Below, in pieces: positions 7,003 to 13,629 of a stretch of DNA of 13,629 bases. Source of the DNA: Bacteroidetes bacterium UBA6063 (lineage in GTDB: Bacteria > Bacteroidota > Bacteroidia > NS11-12g > UBA9320); NCBI GenBank assembly GCA_002428905.1, contig DIYD01000058.1, positions 335 to 13,963 on the forward strand, read 5' to 3'. Numbering within the stretch: the first letter of the stretch is position 1; each line of letters starts with the position of its first letter. The notes under the pieces were generated by a model. The model was not told the origin of the DNA. It worked only from the letters and a program-made list of their open reading frames with translations, and ran no database searches. Made by a program: the position numbers and the translations under genes.

Positions 7003-8549
7003 TGAATAAGGAAGAAAGAAGATCTAAGCTGCTCAGAAAGCGCGAGGAATCAAAACTAGGTGGTGGCGAGAAACGAATTGAATCTCAGCACGGAAAAGGC
7101 AAACTTACAGCACGAGAACGTCTTGATTATCTGTTAGACAAGGGGTCATTTGAAGAAATTGGAGCCTTTGTTAAGCATAGAAGCACCGATTTCGGACTGG
7201 ATAAACAGCATTATTTGGGGGACGGTGTGGTCACCGGATATGGAACGATCAACGGCCGTTTGGTGTACGTTTTTTCGCAAGACTTTACCGTTTTCGGTGG
7301 TTCACTATCTGAAACACATGCCGAGAAGATTTGCAAGGTCATGGACCTGGCCATGAAGAATGGCGCACCGGTGATCGGGTTAAACGACAGTGGTGGAGCC
7401 CGTATTCAGGAAGGTGTGGTTTCGCTCGGAGGTTATGCCGACATATTCTATCGTAATACGTTGGCCAGTGGTGTAGTACCTCAGATTTCTGCCATTATGG
7501 GGCCTTGTGCGGGTGGTGCGGTGTATAGTCCGGCAATCACCGATTTTATTATGATGGTGGAAGATACGTCCTACATGTTTGTTACAGGACCCAATGTGGT
7601 TAAAACAGTGACGAATGAAGAAGTGAGTTCGGAGGAATTGGGAGGTGCATCGGTACACTCAACTAAATCGGGGGTGGCACATTTCACAGCCGTAAACGAG
7701 ATCGCATTACTTGATAACCTGAGAACGTTGTTGAGTTATATCCCACAAAACTGCGAAGAACACGCGCCACTTGACGGTTATGAGTTGAAAGATGAAACCC
7801 GTTCGGTTTTGGCAGATATTGTACCGGAGAATGTGAACCAACCCTACGACATACGGGATGTTATCAATGGCGTAATTGATCAAGATTCATTCTTTGAAGT
7901 ACACAAAGACTTTGCAGAAAATATTGTAGTTGGGTTTGCCAGACTTGGTGGAAGAAGCATTGGCATTGTGGCGAACCAACCGGCTTTTTTGGCGGGTGTG
8001 TTAGACGTAAAATCGAGCCAGAAAGGCGGGCGATTTGTACGTTTCTGTGATGCCTTCAATATTCCTTTACTCGTATTTGAAGACGTGCCTGGTTTCTTGC
8101 CGGGGACTGATCAGGAGTGGAATGCTATTATTACAAACGGAGCGAAGTTACTGTATGCCTTTAGTGAAGCTACAGTGCCGAGGGTTACCGTTATTACGCG
8201 TAAAGCATATGGTGGTGCATATGATGTGATGAATTCGAAGCACATTGGTGCGGATATGAATTTTGCCTGGCCAAGTGCAGAGATCGCGGTAATGGGAGCG
8301 AAGGGTGCTGCTGAAATCATCTTCCGCAGGGAAATTGCTGCAGCAGAAGATAGTGAGCAGGCCTGGAAAGATAAAGAACAGGAATATGCCGACATATTTG
8401 CGAATCCGTATCGCGCTGCAGAACGAGGATTTGTAGACGAAGTGATACTTCCCGAAGAAACAAGAACAAAACTTATTAAGGCGTTTAAGATGCTTGAGAA
8501 TAAGGTGGATAGTTTACCCAAAAAGAAACACGGTAATATACCGTTATAA
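7002..8549 (+). CDS. pccB: Acyl-CoA carboxylase carboxyltransferase (beta) subunit, probably propionyl-CoA
   Basis: A 515-aa carboxyltransferase that moves a carboxyl group from carboxybiotin to an acyl-CoA. With propionyl-CoA it makes methylmalonyl-CoA in propionate, odd-chain fatty acid and branched amino acid breakdown. The N-terminal crotonase-like half has KLTARERLDYLLDKGSFEE, FSQDFTVFGGS and the oxyanion-hole SGGAR (130-134). The C-terminal half has FEDVPGFLPGTDQE and RKAYGGAYDVM (400-410). Asp408 falls at the position where Asp goes with propionyl-CoA preference in actinobacterial PccB, which supports the substrate guess but does not prove it. Length and motifs are complete. No biotin carboxylase/biotinyl alpha subunit lies next to it; the accC at the window start is about 6 kb away and belongs to another unit. 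It overlaps yebC by one base and is one base from the next ATG. Decarboxylase complexes use close homologues and remain an alternative. Confidence 0.9.
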   Translation: MNKEERRSKLLRKREESKLGGGEKRIESQHGKGKLTARERLDYLLDKGSFEEIGAFVKHRSTDFGLDKQHYLGDGVVTGYGTINGRLVYVFSQDFTVFGGSLSETHAEKICKVMDLAMKNGAPVIGLNDSGGARIQEGVVSLGGYADIFYRNTLASGVVPQISAIMGPCAGGAVYSPAITDFIMMVEDTSYMFVTGPNVVKTVTNEEVSSEELGGASVHSTKSGVAHFTAVNEIALLDNLRTLLSYIPQNCEEHAPLDGYELKDETRSVLADIVPENVNQPYDIRDVINGVIDQDSFFEVHKDFAENIVVGFARLGGRSIGIVANQPAFLAGVLDVKSSQKGGRFVRFCDAFNIPLLVFEDVPGFLPGTDQEWNAIITNGAKLLYAFSEATVPRVTVITRKAYGGAYDVMNSKHIGADMNFAWPSAEIAVMGAKGAAEIIFRREIAAAEDSEQAWKDKEQEYADIFANPYRAAERGFVDEVILPEETRTKLIKAFKMLENKVDSLPKKKHGNIPL

Positions 8550-8550
8550 C

Positions 8551-9669
8551 ATGGAGAAATCATATGACGCACTCATTGTTGGTGCAGGACCTGTAGGTTG
8601 TGTGGTGGCAGAGCAGCTGGCAAAGAAGAAAGGCTGGAGCTGTTTAATTATAGACAAGCGCGATCACATCGCTGGAAACTGTTACGATCGCTATCACGAA
8701 AGTGGTGTCTTAATTCATCAATATGGACCTCATTATTTTCGGTCGAATAAAAAGGAACTCATTGATTATCTGAGTCAGTTTACCGATTGGATTCCTGGGA
8801 ATTATGAAGTAAAAAGCTCAACCCGTGGCGAATTGTTTCCGTTTCCGATAAACTTACTGACGCTGGGCCAGTTTTTTGGTCGCACATTTACAGCAGAAGA
8901 GGCTCAGGAGCATCTGGATAATATTCGTATCCCAAATGATGATCCCCAAAATTCAGAGGAGTTTGTGTTGTCCAGAGTGGGGAAGGAGTTGTATGAGGCC
9001 TTCTATCTGGGGTATACCCTGAAGCAGTGGGAGATGCACCCGAGAGATTTGAACAAGTCGGTTTGCGGTCGCATACCCATACGATTTAACGAAGATATTC
9101 GCTACGTAGACCATGAGTATCAACTCACACCGAAAGAAGGGTTTACCGAAATGTTTGGTAAGATGATAGATCATGAGCTCATTGACGTTCAGTTGAATAC
9201 ATCTTTTGAAGAAGTTCGGGATAAAATCAAACCAAATGCAGCAACCTTGTATACGGGGCCTATCGATGCGTATTTCGGGTTTCAGTATGGCAAGCTTCCC
9301 TGGCGCTCGTTAGATATTACGTTTACCGAATTCAAAGAAGCGTATAAACAACCTTGTGTACAGATCAACTATCCGAACGACCATGCATACACGCGTTCGG
9401 TAGAAATTAAACACGTGACGGGTCAGCAAAGCGATAACACGGTGATTTCTTACGAGGTGCCAACCTGGGATGGTGATCCGTATTACCCGGTTCCGGCAGA
9501 TGATAACGCGGCATTGTTTAAGAAATACTGGAAGTTGGCTGATGAAGAAAACAAAGCCAACAAGGTGTATTTCTCCGGACGATTGGCGCGATATACGTAT
9601 ATCAACACCGATGAAGCCATAGAAATGGCATTAGAGACGGCCCAACAAATGATGAACGATGCAGAGTAG
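8551..9669 (+). CDS. UDP-galactopyranose mutase-like flavoprotein
   Basis: A 372-aa FAD enzyme of the UDP-galactopyranose mutase (Glf) family, which interconverts UDP-galactopyranose and UDP-galactofuranose for cell-surface glycans. The start at 8551 is chosen because MEKSYDALIVGAGPVG places the Rossmann GxGxxG (11-16) at the usual distance; a longer frame from 8494 lies within the preceding gene. Family landmarks are DKRDHIAGNCY, GPHYFRSN, FPFPIN, YTLKQW with W160, RIPIRF, RYVDHEYQ, LYTGPIDAYF, YTR with R282, DGDPYYPV with Y311/Y312, and FSGRLARYTYINTDEAI at the C-terminus. Canonical enzymes have an Asp in that last motif (Y-x-D) that contacts the substrate; here it is Asn352. The motif NYF is RYV here. 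The enzyme may be a divergent Glf or act on another sugar nucleotide. It overlaps the glycosyltransferase by 11 bases, consistent with a make-and-transfer pair. Confidence 0.85.
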   Translation: MEKSYDALIVGAGPVGCVVAEQLAKKKGWSCLIIDKRDHIAGNCYDRYHESGVLIHQYGPHYFRSNKKELIDYLSQFTDWIPGNYEVKSSTRGELFPFPINLLTLGQFFGRTFTAEEAQEHLDNIRIPNDDPQNSEEFVLSRVGKELYEAFYLGYTLKQWEMHPRDLNKSVCGRIPIRFNEDIRYVDHEYQLTPKEGFTEMFGKMIDHELIDVQLNTSFEEVRDKIKPNAATLYTGPIDAYFGFQYGKLPWRSLDITFTEFKEAYKQPCVQINYPNDHAYTRSVEIKHVTGQQSDNTVISYEVPTWDGDPYYPVPADDNAALFKKYWKLADEENKANKVYFSGRLARYTYINTDEAIEMALETAQQMMNDAE

Positions 9670-10378
9670 CGATTCAGTTTGGGTAATAATGCCGGTGTAC
9701 AACGAAGAAGAATCGTTGTCTCATGTTCTTGATGCCTGGTTGCCAACGTTCCGGGCGCATCTGAAGAACTTTACCTTCTGTATTTTGAACGATGGATCGA
9801 AGGACAGCAGCATCGAAATCATGAACAGTTATGCGGAGACCAATTCAGAGATCAACGTTGTAGACAAGCCCAACTCGGGTCATGGCCAATCGTGTATTTA
9901 TGGTTATCAGTTAGCAATTGAAGGTGGCGCAGACTGGGTCTTTCAAATCGATTCAGATGGCCAGTGTAATCCGGCCTATTTTAAGGCTTGTGTAGACGCC
10001 AGCAAGAACAGCCAGGTGGTGTATGGTTATCGTAGAACACGCGATGATGGCTGGAAACGCTTTTACATTTCGCGCGTAGTTAGTCTGTTCATCTGGATCG
10101 CTACGGGTGTTTGGGTGCGAGATGCTAATGTACCCTACCGCTTCATGCATGTGGATTCATTAAAGCCGATTGTAAACCATGTGCCTAAGGATTTCCACTT
10201 GGCCAATGTGCTGGTAAGCACGTATCAGAAGTACCGGTTCGGTATTCATTGGGTGAACATTCATTTCGATGATCGATTTGGAGGAGAGCCATCTGTAAAA
10301 CTATCCCTGTTCGCCAAACATGGAGTGGTGTTATTCAAACAACTGAGAGCCGGCTTCAAAGCTGTTAAATCAATCTAG
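9659..10378 (+). CDS. Family 2 glycosyltransferase (DPM1-like)
   Basis: A 239-aa GT-A fold glycosyltransferase that would transfer a sugar from a nucleotide donor. Motifs in order: VIMPVYNEEESL (9-20) binding the nucleotide, LNDGSKDSS (43-51), NSGHGQSCIYGYQLA (72-86), FQIDSDGQ (95-102) with the metal-binding DxD at D98-S-D100, then YGYRRTRDDGWKRF, VRDANVPYRFM (153-163) and an RFGGEPSVKL stretch near the acceptor site. The segment around 139-151 is hydrophobic, which may help membrane association, but there is no clear C-terminal membrane domain. Resemblance to dolichyl/polyprenyl-phosphate sugar transferases suggests a lipid-phosphate acceptor; this is inference. Its ATG lies inside the end of the mutase-like gene (11-base overlap), so translation is probably coupled. 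Donor could be the product of that enzyme. Confidence 0.88.
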   Translation: MQSSDSVWVIMPVYNEEESLSHVLDAWLPTFRAHLKNFTFCILNDGSKDSSIEIMNSYAETNSEINVVDKPNSGHGQSCIYGYQLAIEGGADWVFQIDSDGQCNPAYFKACVDASKNSQVVYGYRRTRDDGWKRFYISRVVSLFIWIATGVWVRDANVPYRFMHVDSLKPIVNHVPKDFHLANVLVSTYQKYRFGIHWVNIHFDDRFGGEPSVKLSLFAKHGVVLFKQLRAGFKAVKSI

Positions 10379-10383
10379 GAAAA

Positions 10384-10428
10384 AGTCTAAATGTGGAAAA
10401 TATTCCCAAATATAGACTATTGTCTTAT
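10384..10428 (+). terminator. Possible AT-rich terminator ending the yebC operon
   Basis: AGTCTA (10384-10389) pairs with TAGACT (10413-10418). Pairing continues inward, with two mismatches, to TGG/CCA (10394-10396 with 10406-10408), giving 11 paired bases around a 9-base loop. A T-rich but interrupted tract (ATTGTCTTATTTCTTT) follows. It starts six bases after the glycosyltransferase stop. The imperfect stem and tract make it a weak candidate. Confidence 0.4.
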
Positions 10429-10501
10429 TTCTTTAAAATGTTAAGTTTCTTATAATCAGACATTTGTAATAATTTCTCGTAGCTGGCACACCAATTGAAC
10501 T

Positions 10502-10528
10502 ACTTGGACTGTTCGCAAAAGTTCAAGT
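10502..10528 (+). promoter_or_regulatory. RNA hairpin abutting the first start codon of the Cys-rich T9SS gene
   Basis: ACTTGGACT (10502-10510) can pair in RNA with AGTTCAAGT (10520-10528) over all 9 positions (one G-U), with loop GTTCGCAAA, ending one base before the ATG at 10530. The same ACTTGGA can instead pair with TCCAAGT at 10608-10614, just after the alternative GTG start at 10602. A separate 12-base inverted repeat with one mismatch joins 10489-10500 and 10593-10604. No T-run follows, so it is not a terminator. A role in start-site access is inference. Confidence 0.4.
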
Positions 10529-10529
10529 C

Positions 10530-11624
10530 ATGTTAGTTAAAATTCAAAATTCTACACAGAATAACGCAGTTTCAATTTCTTACGCAGAATTCGCTCAATT
10601 GGTGAACTCCAAGTTTCTAAAGCGCTTTGTTGTAAGCATGTTCATTGTATTCATAAATACATTAGCACAAGGACAGTCAATTACCAACGGTAACTTCTCA
10701 AGTCAATCAAGCGGTTGGGGTTGTTCTCCGGAGGCGATGCATAAAGAAACGACCTACGGAGGTTCCAATTCATCAAACCGAGTAGCAGAAGTTGATCGTG
10801 CTGCTGGTTTATGTCAAACCGTTACCGGCTTTACCATAGGTAACAGTTACCAGTTAACATTCGATTGTTCTTGTCGCACGTCATCTTGTGCACCCAGTGT
10901 TCAAACCATGGACCTGACCATCAGTGGTGGTGTGTTATCTGAAACGATAACCCGAAACAAGGGTACTTTTAACTTTACGCAAGAGTCGTTCACATTTGTA
11001 GCGACCAGTACATCGCATACCATAACGTTTGATGGCACGGTGTCGGGTACCTGCGGATTGATTCTAGACAATATTAACCTGTCTAATTTGGGTGTTTTGC
11101 CGGTGGAATTCGTTTCTATGGAAGCAACCAATGAAGAAGACCACGTAAATGTTACCTGGGTGACAGCTATGGAATTGAACAACGACTTTTTTACGATAGA
11201 GCGTTCTGTAGACGGATCGTCTTGGGAAGCTATAGGATATGTAACCGGTGCTGGTAACTCAAATGAATTGCTGGACTATCAGTTTACAGATTATCGTCCA
11301 TTGAACGGTACTTCGTACTACCGTGTAAAACAAACCGACTTCGACGGAAGTTTTGACTACTCTCGTATTGCTATGGTTCGCAGAGATCAAACCGGTGACG
11401 TTATGGTTTATCCAACACCGAGTAGCGATTTCGTAACGGTGAAACACGATAACATCAACAGCACAAGCGAGATACAGTTATTAAACAGCCAGGGGCAGAA
11501 TGTACTAAACCAATGTAATCCGGTAATACACAATGACCAACTGGAAGTGAATGTATCAGGCCTACCTAATGGTGTGTATGTTATCTACATTAACGGTAGA
11601 ACTGCACGTATCATTCGCAGTTAA
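10530..11624 (+). CDS. Modular T9SS-secreted protein with Cys-rich N-terminal domain
   Basis: A 364-aa exported protein if started at the ATG at 10530. An in-frame GTG at 10602 (residue 25) would give the more usual signal peptide NSKFLKRFVVSMFIVFINTLAQG, leaving a 24-residue extension in doubt. Cleavage is likely after about residue 48. Residues about 50-187 form a jelly-roll or carbohydrate-binding-like domain (opens ITNGNFSSQSSGWG, closes LILDNINLSN) with six Cys (65, 95, 113, 115, 120, 175) that could form disulfides. Residues about 190-285 are the module common in T9SS cargos: LPVEFVSMEATNEEDHVNVTW, NDFFTIERSVDGSSWEAIG, YYRVKQTDFDG. Residues 292-364 are the type A sorting domain, with YPTP in place of the usual YPNP, then LPNGVYVIYING. 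Likely surface-anchored or secreted. The ligand is unknown; sugar binding is a guess from fold resemblance. No enzyme active site is seen. Confidence 0.85.
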   Translation: MLVKIQNSTQNNAVSISYAEFAQLVNSKFLKRFVVSMFIVFINTLAQGQSITNGNFSSQSSGWGCSPEAMHKETTYGGSNSSNRVAEVDRAAGLCQTVTGFTIGNSYQLTFDCSCRTSSCAPSVQTMDLTISGGVLSETITRNKGTFNFTQESFTFVATSTSHTITFDGTVSGTCGLILDNINLSNLGVLPVEFVSMEATNEEDHVNVTWVTAMELNNDFFTIERSVDGSSWEAIGYVTGAGNSNELLDYQFTDYRPLNGTSYYRVKQTDFDGSFDYSRIAMVRRDQTGDVMVYPTPSSDFVTVKHDNINSTSEIQLLNSQGQNVLNQCNPVIHNDQLEVNVSGLPNGVYVIYINGRTARIIRS

Positions 11625-11817
11625 TCCAAAAGAAAGGTTTGGGTCAACCGAGCGGCACAACCGTACGTATTTATCGAATATAATTTCCTTAGGTTACATA
11701 AAATTTATATTACAACACTTGTAAATCTTTGATAATAAGCGCTTAACGAATAACAGTTGAACTAAGCTTAACATACAGGCAATAAAAATATTATGTGTTA
11801 TGTCTGTATAGAATTCA

Positions 11818-11825
11818 TTTCTTTG
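11818..11825 (+). promoter_or_regulatory. Possible -7 element for the phosphate transporter gene
   Basis: TTTCTTTG fits TAnnTTTG with one mismatch and would give a leader of about 85 bases before the ATG at 11917. No good -33 TTTG is visible at the right distance. The 292-base gap from 11625 to 11916 is AT-rich and otherwise holds only short imperfect repeats, such as ATACAG (11773-11778) facing CTGTAT (11804-11809). Confidence 0.28.
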
Positions 11826-11916
11826 CGGTAAATTACAGATTGTTGTGTAAAAGGTGTCGGAACTTCACGATTAACAGGTTCTTCGCTGAAACAGATCTGG
11901 AGAAAACAAAGACATA

Positions 11917-13608
11917 ATGGAATTTGGTATAGGAAGTGTGTTTCAAATTTTAGGTGCACTTGCATTCTTCATCTACGGAATGAAAATGATGAGTGAGGGT
12001 ATCCAGCGGGCAGCAGGTACTCAGCTTAGAAGCATTTTGAGAAACATGACAAAGAACCGTTATCTAGGTGTATTCACCGGGTTCTTAATCACAGCTCTGG
12101 TACAATCCTCATCTGCAACAACGGTTATGACCGTGAGTTTTGTAAATGCAGGCTTACTGTCACTTGTTGAATCAGCAGGTATCATGATGGGGGCCAATGT
12201 GGGTACTACAATTACAGGTTGGCTTGTTTCGATTCTGGGATTTGAGGTCAAATTATCGGCTTATTCCATTCCATTGTTTGCATTTGGTGTTCCGATGTTG
12301 TTTTCCAGCAGAGGAAAAGTCAAGTACTGGGGAGAGTTTATTGTAGGTTTTGCCATACTGTTTTTAGGGTTAAGTGCCTTGAAAAATGCGGTGCCTGAGA
12401 TCAATGAGAGTTCGTCCCTATTGCTTTGGTTAAAAGACTTCTCGCAGAATGGCATTCTTTCCCGACTGGCGTTTGTGTTGGTTGGAACCATTTTAACCAT
12501 TGTGGTTCAATCTTCCAGTGCAGCTATGGCGATTACGCTCACGATGTGTACACAGGGTTGGTTACCACTAGATGTAGCTGCCGCTATGATATTAGGTGAA
12601 AACATCGGTACAACGATCACTGCAGAGCTGGCATCGTTGGTAGGTAATACCGCGGCTAAACGTTCTGCACGAATTCACTCCTTGTTTAACGTTATAGGCG
12701 TGTCGTGGATGGTGATCATATTACCCTATTTCCTGCCCTTTTTATCAACGATACTTGTGGAATATCTGGGCTTTGCAGATCCGTACTCAACGAAAGGTAT
12801 GGCCAAGGGGCTGGCAGCGTTTCATACTTCATTTAACATGGTCAATGTGCTCATTATGTTGGCCTTTGTTCCCTGGCTTGTGCGGGTGGCGACCAGAACG
12901 GTTAAAGAAAGCAATGACGAAGATGAGATCAACAGTAAACTGCAATTCATTTCATCTACTGCAGTAACACCTGAATTGGCAACCATAGAATTACAAAAAG
13001 AAACGGCACATTTTGGTTCTGTGACACAGCGGTTAAATGGCTTTCTGAAGAATCTGGTACGCGCCATAGACGAAAAAGATCGTCGTAAGTGGGTGAAAAA
13101 AGTGAAGAAGTATGAGGAGATCACCGATAATATGGAGATCGAAATAACGGAGTACATCACCAACCTTGCAGATAAAGAAATTACACCTAAAACATCGATT
13201 CGTTTACGAACGTATATGAATATTGCCAACGACCTGGAGCGCATAGGTGATATTTATTATCAAATGAGTAAGACGGTTGAAAATAAGAACGAGCGTAAGA
13301 TATACTTCGTTCCGGAGCAACGGGAGCAGTTGCTGCGTATGATTGACCTGATTGAGAAAGCGTTTACGGTTATGGTCAACAACCTCTCCGTGCAGGATTA
13401 CGATACGGTAGAAAAAACAGAAGCACGCCAGCTCGAAGACGATATCAATGCGATGCGCAATGCCCTAAGGAATGAAAACCAGGATAATCTTGGAAAAGAG
13501 AATTATCATATGGAGGCAGCTATGGTTTATAATACATTATTCTCGTCGTTGGAGCGTGTAGGCGATCACATTATTAATGTAACCGAGTCAATCGTAGGAG
13601 AGATTTAA
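11917..13608 (+). CDS. Na/phosphate cotransporter family protein with PhoU-like C-terminal domain
   Basis: A 563-aa inner membrane protein of the NptA/SLC34-like family, expected to couple sodium to phosphate transport. The membrane part (about 1-325) has the inverted repeat that defines the family: the first QSSSAT at residues 63-68 with GANVGTT (92-98), the second QSSSAA at 198-203 with GENIGTT (227-233). Paired HSLFN and HTSFN motifs lie in later helices. Residues about 350-563 are soluble and helical, with two PhoU-type signatures (NDLERIGD and SSLERVGDHI), the metal-binding regions of PhoU helical bundles. This two-part architecture is common in bacteria, and the PhoU part probably senses or regulates phosphate flux. 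The ATG at 11917 begins a hydrophobic first helix directly. GGAG lies about 14 bases upstream. It appears to be a single-gene unit; no pst or pho genes are nearby. Confidence 0.93.
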   Translation: MEFGIGSVFQILGALAFFIYGMKMMSEGIQRAAGTQLRSILRNMTKNRYLGVFTGFLITALVQSSSATTVMTVSFVNAGLLSLVESAGIMMGANVGTTITGWLVSILGFEVKLSAYSIPLFAFGVPMLFSSRGKVKYWGEFIVGFAILFLGLSALKNAVPEINESSSLLLWLKDFSQNGILSRLAFVLVGTILTIVVQSSSAAMAITLTMCTQGWLPLDVAAAMILGENIGTTITAELASLVGNTAAKRSARIHSLFNVIGVSWMVIILPYFLPFLSTILVEYLGFADPYSTKGMAKGLAAFHTSFNMVNVLIMLAFVPWLVRVATRTVKESNDEDEINSKLQFISSTAVTPELATIELQKETAHFGSVTQRLNGFLKNLVRAIDEKDRRKWVKKVKKYEEITDNMEIEITEYITNLADKEITPKTSIRLRTYMNIANDLERIGDIYYQMSKTVENKNERKIYFVPEQREQLLRMIDLIEKAFTVMVNNLSVQDYDTVEKTEARQLEDDINAMRNALRNENQDNLGKENYHMEAAMVYNTLFSSLERVGDHIINVTESIVGEI

Positions 13609-13629
13609 GCACAAAAGGAATCCATTGGA

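Noticed and set aside
8494..8550. Upstream start for the mutase-like protein
   Set aside because: The extra residues fall within the carboxylase coding region and precede the usual N-terminus of the FAD-binding fold.
8111..8572. 153-aa open frame on the minus strand opposite the carboxylase 3' end
   Set aside because: Opposite conserved pccB coding sequence; composition is skewed to Ser/Ala/Ile as expected of an antisense shadow.
11773..11809. Inverted repeat ATACAG/CTGTAT as an operator for the phosphate transporter
   Set aside because: Only six matching bases per arm in an AT-rich gap, within chance expectation; no known Pho-type box for this phylum to compare.
12822..13244. 140-aa open frame on the minus strand opposite the phosphate transporter
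   Set aside because: Fully antisense to the conserved PhoU-like region, with Ser/Phe-rich low-information sequence.

Overview
This window looks like chromosomal DNA of a member of the Bacteroidota. Three signs support this. Two secreted proteins end in type IX secretion (T9SS) C-terminal sorting domains. Start codons generally lack a strong Shine-Dalgarno sequence. Several start regions carry TTTG / TAnnTTTG-like promoter elements typical of the phylum. The class cannot be fixed by eye. All genes are on the + strand, and I see no tRNA, rRNA, CRISPR array, transposase or phage gene.

Layout: (1) 1-855 is the 3' two thirds of accC, the biotin carboxylase of acetyl-CoA carboxylase, cut by the window edge. 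(2) 987-2349 is a tightly overlapping trio: an 84-aa exported protein of unknown function, an ECF sigma factor, and a four-helix membrane protein that may be its anti-sigma factor. (3) 2449-5337 is a large SNF2-family ATPase standing alone between its own putative promoter and a weak terminator-like hairpin. (4) 5390-6139 is a small T9SS cargo protein of unknown fold, followed by a strong intrinsic terminator at 6161-6199. (5) 6247-10378 is a compact four-gene run: yebC-family protein, acyl-CoA (probably propionyl-CoA) carboxylase beta subunit, a UDP-galactopyranose-mutase-like flavoprotein, and a family 2 glycosyltransferase. Its junctions are a 1-nt overlap, a 1-nt gap and an 11-nt overlap. 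(6) 10530-11624 is a modular T9SS cargo with a Cys-rich N-terminal domain. Its start region has an RNA hairpin abutting the first ATG and an alternative in-frame GTG start. (7) 11917-13608 is a Na/phosphate cotransporter-family protein with a C-terminal PhoU-like domain.

How the genes may work together: the mutase-like enzyme and the glycosyltransferase form a plausible two-step unit that makes an unusual sugar nucleotide and then transfers the sugar. The carboxylase subunit and YebC protein share their transcript without an obvious biochemical link. The ECF sigma factor and its membrane partner look like an envelope-to-transcription signalling unit, with the small exported protein translationally linked to them. 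Most genes are ordinary housekeeping genes. The least explained parts are the sigma-factor trio, the divergent active site of the mutase-like protein, and the leader of the Cys-rich T9SS cargo. I do not see a clear new defence or mobile system.
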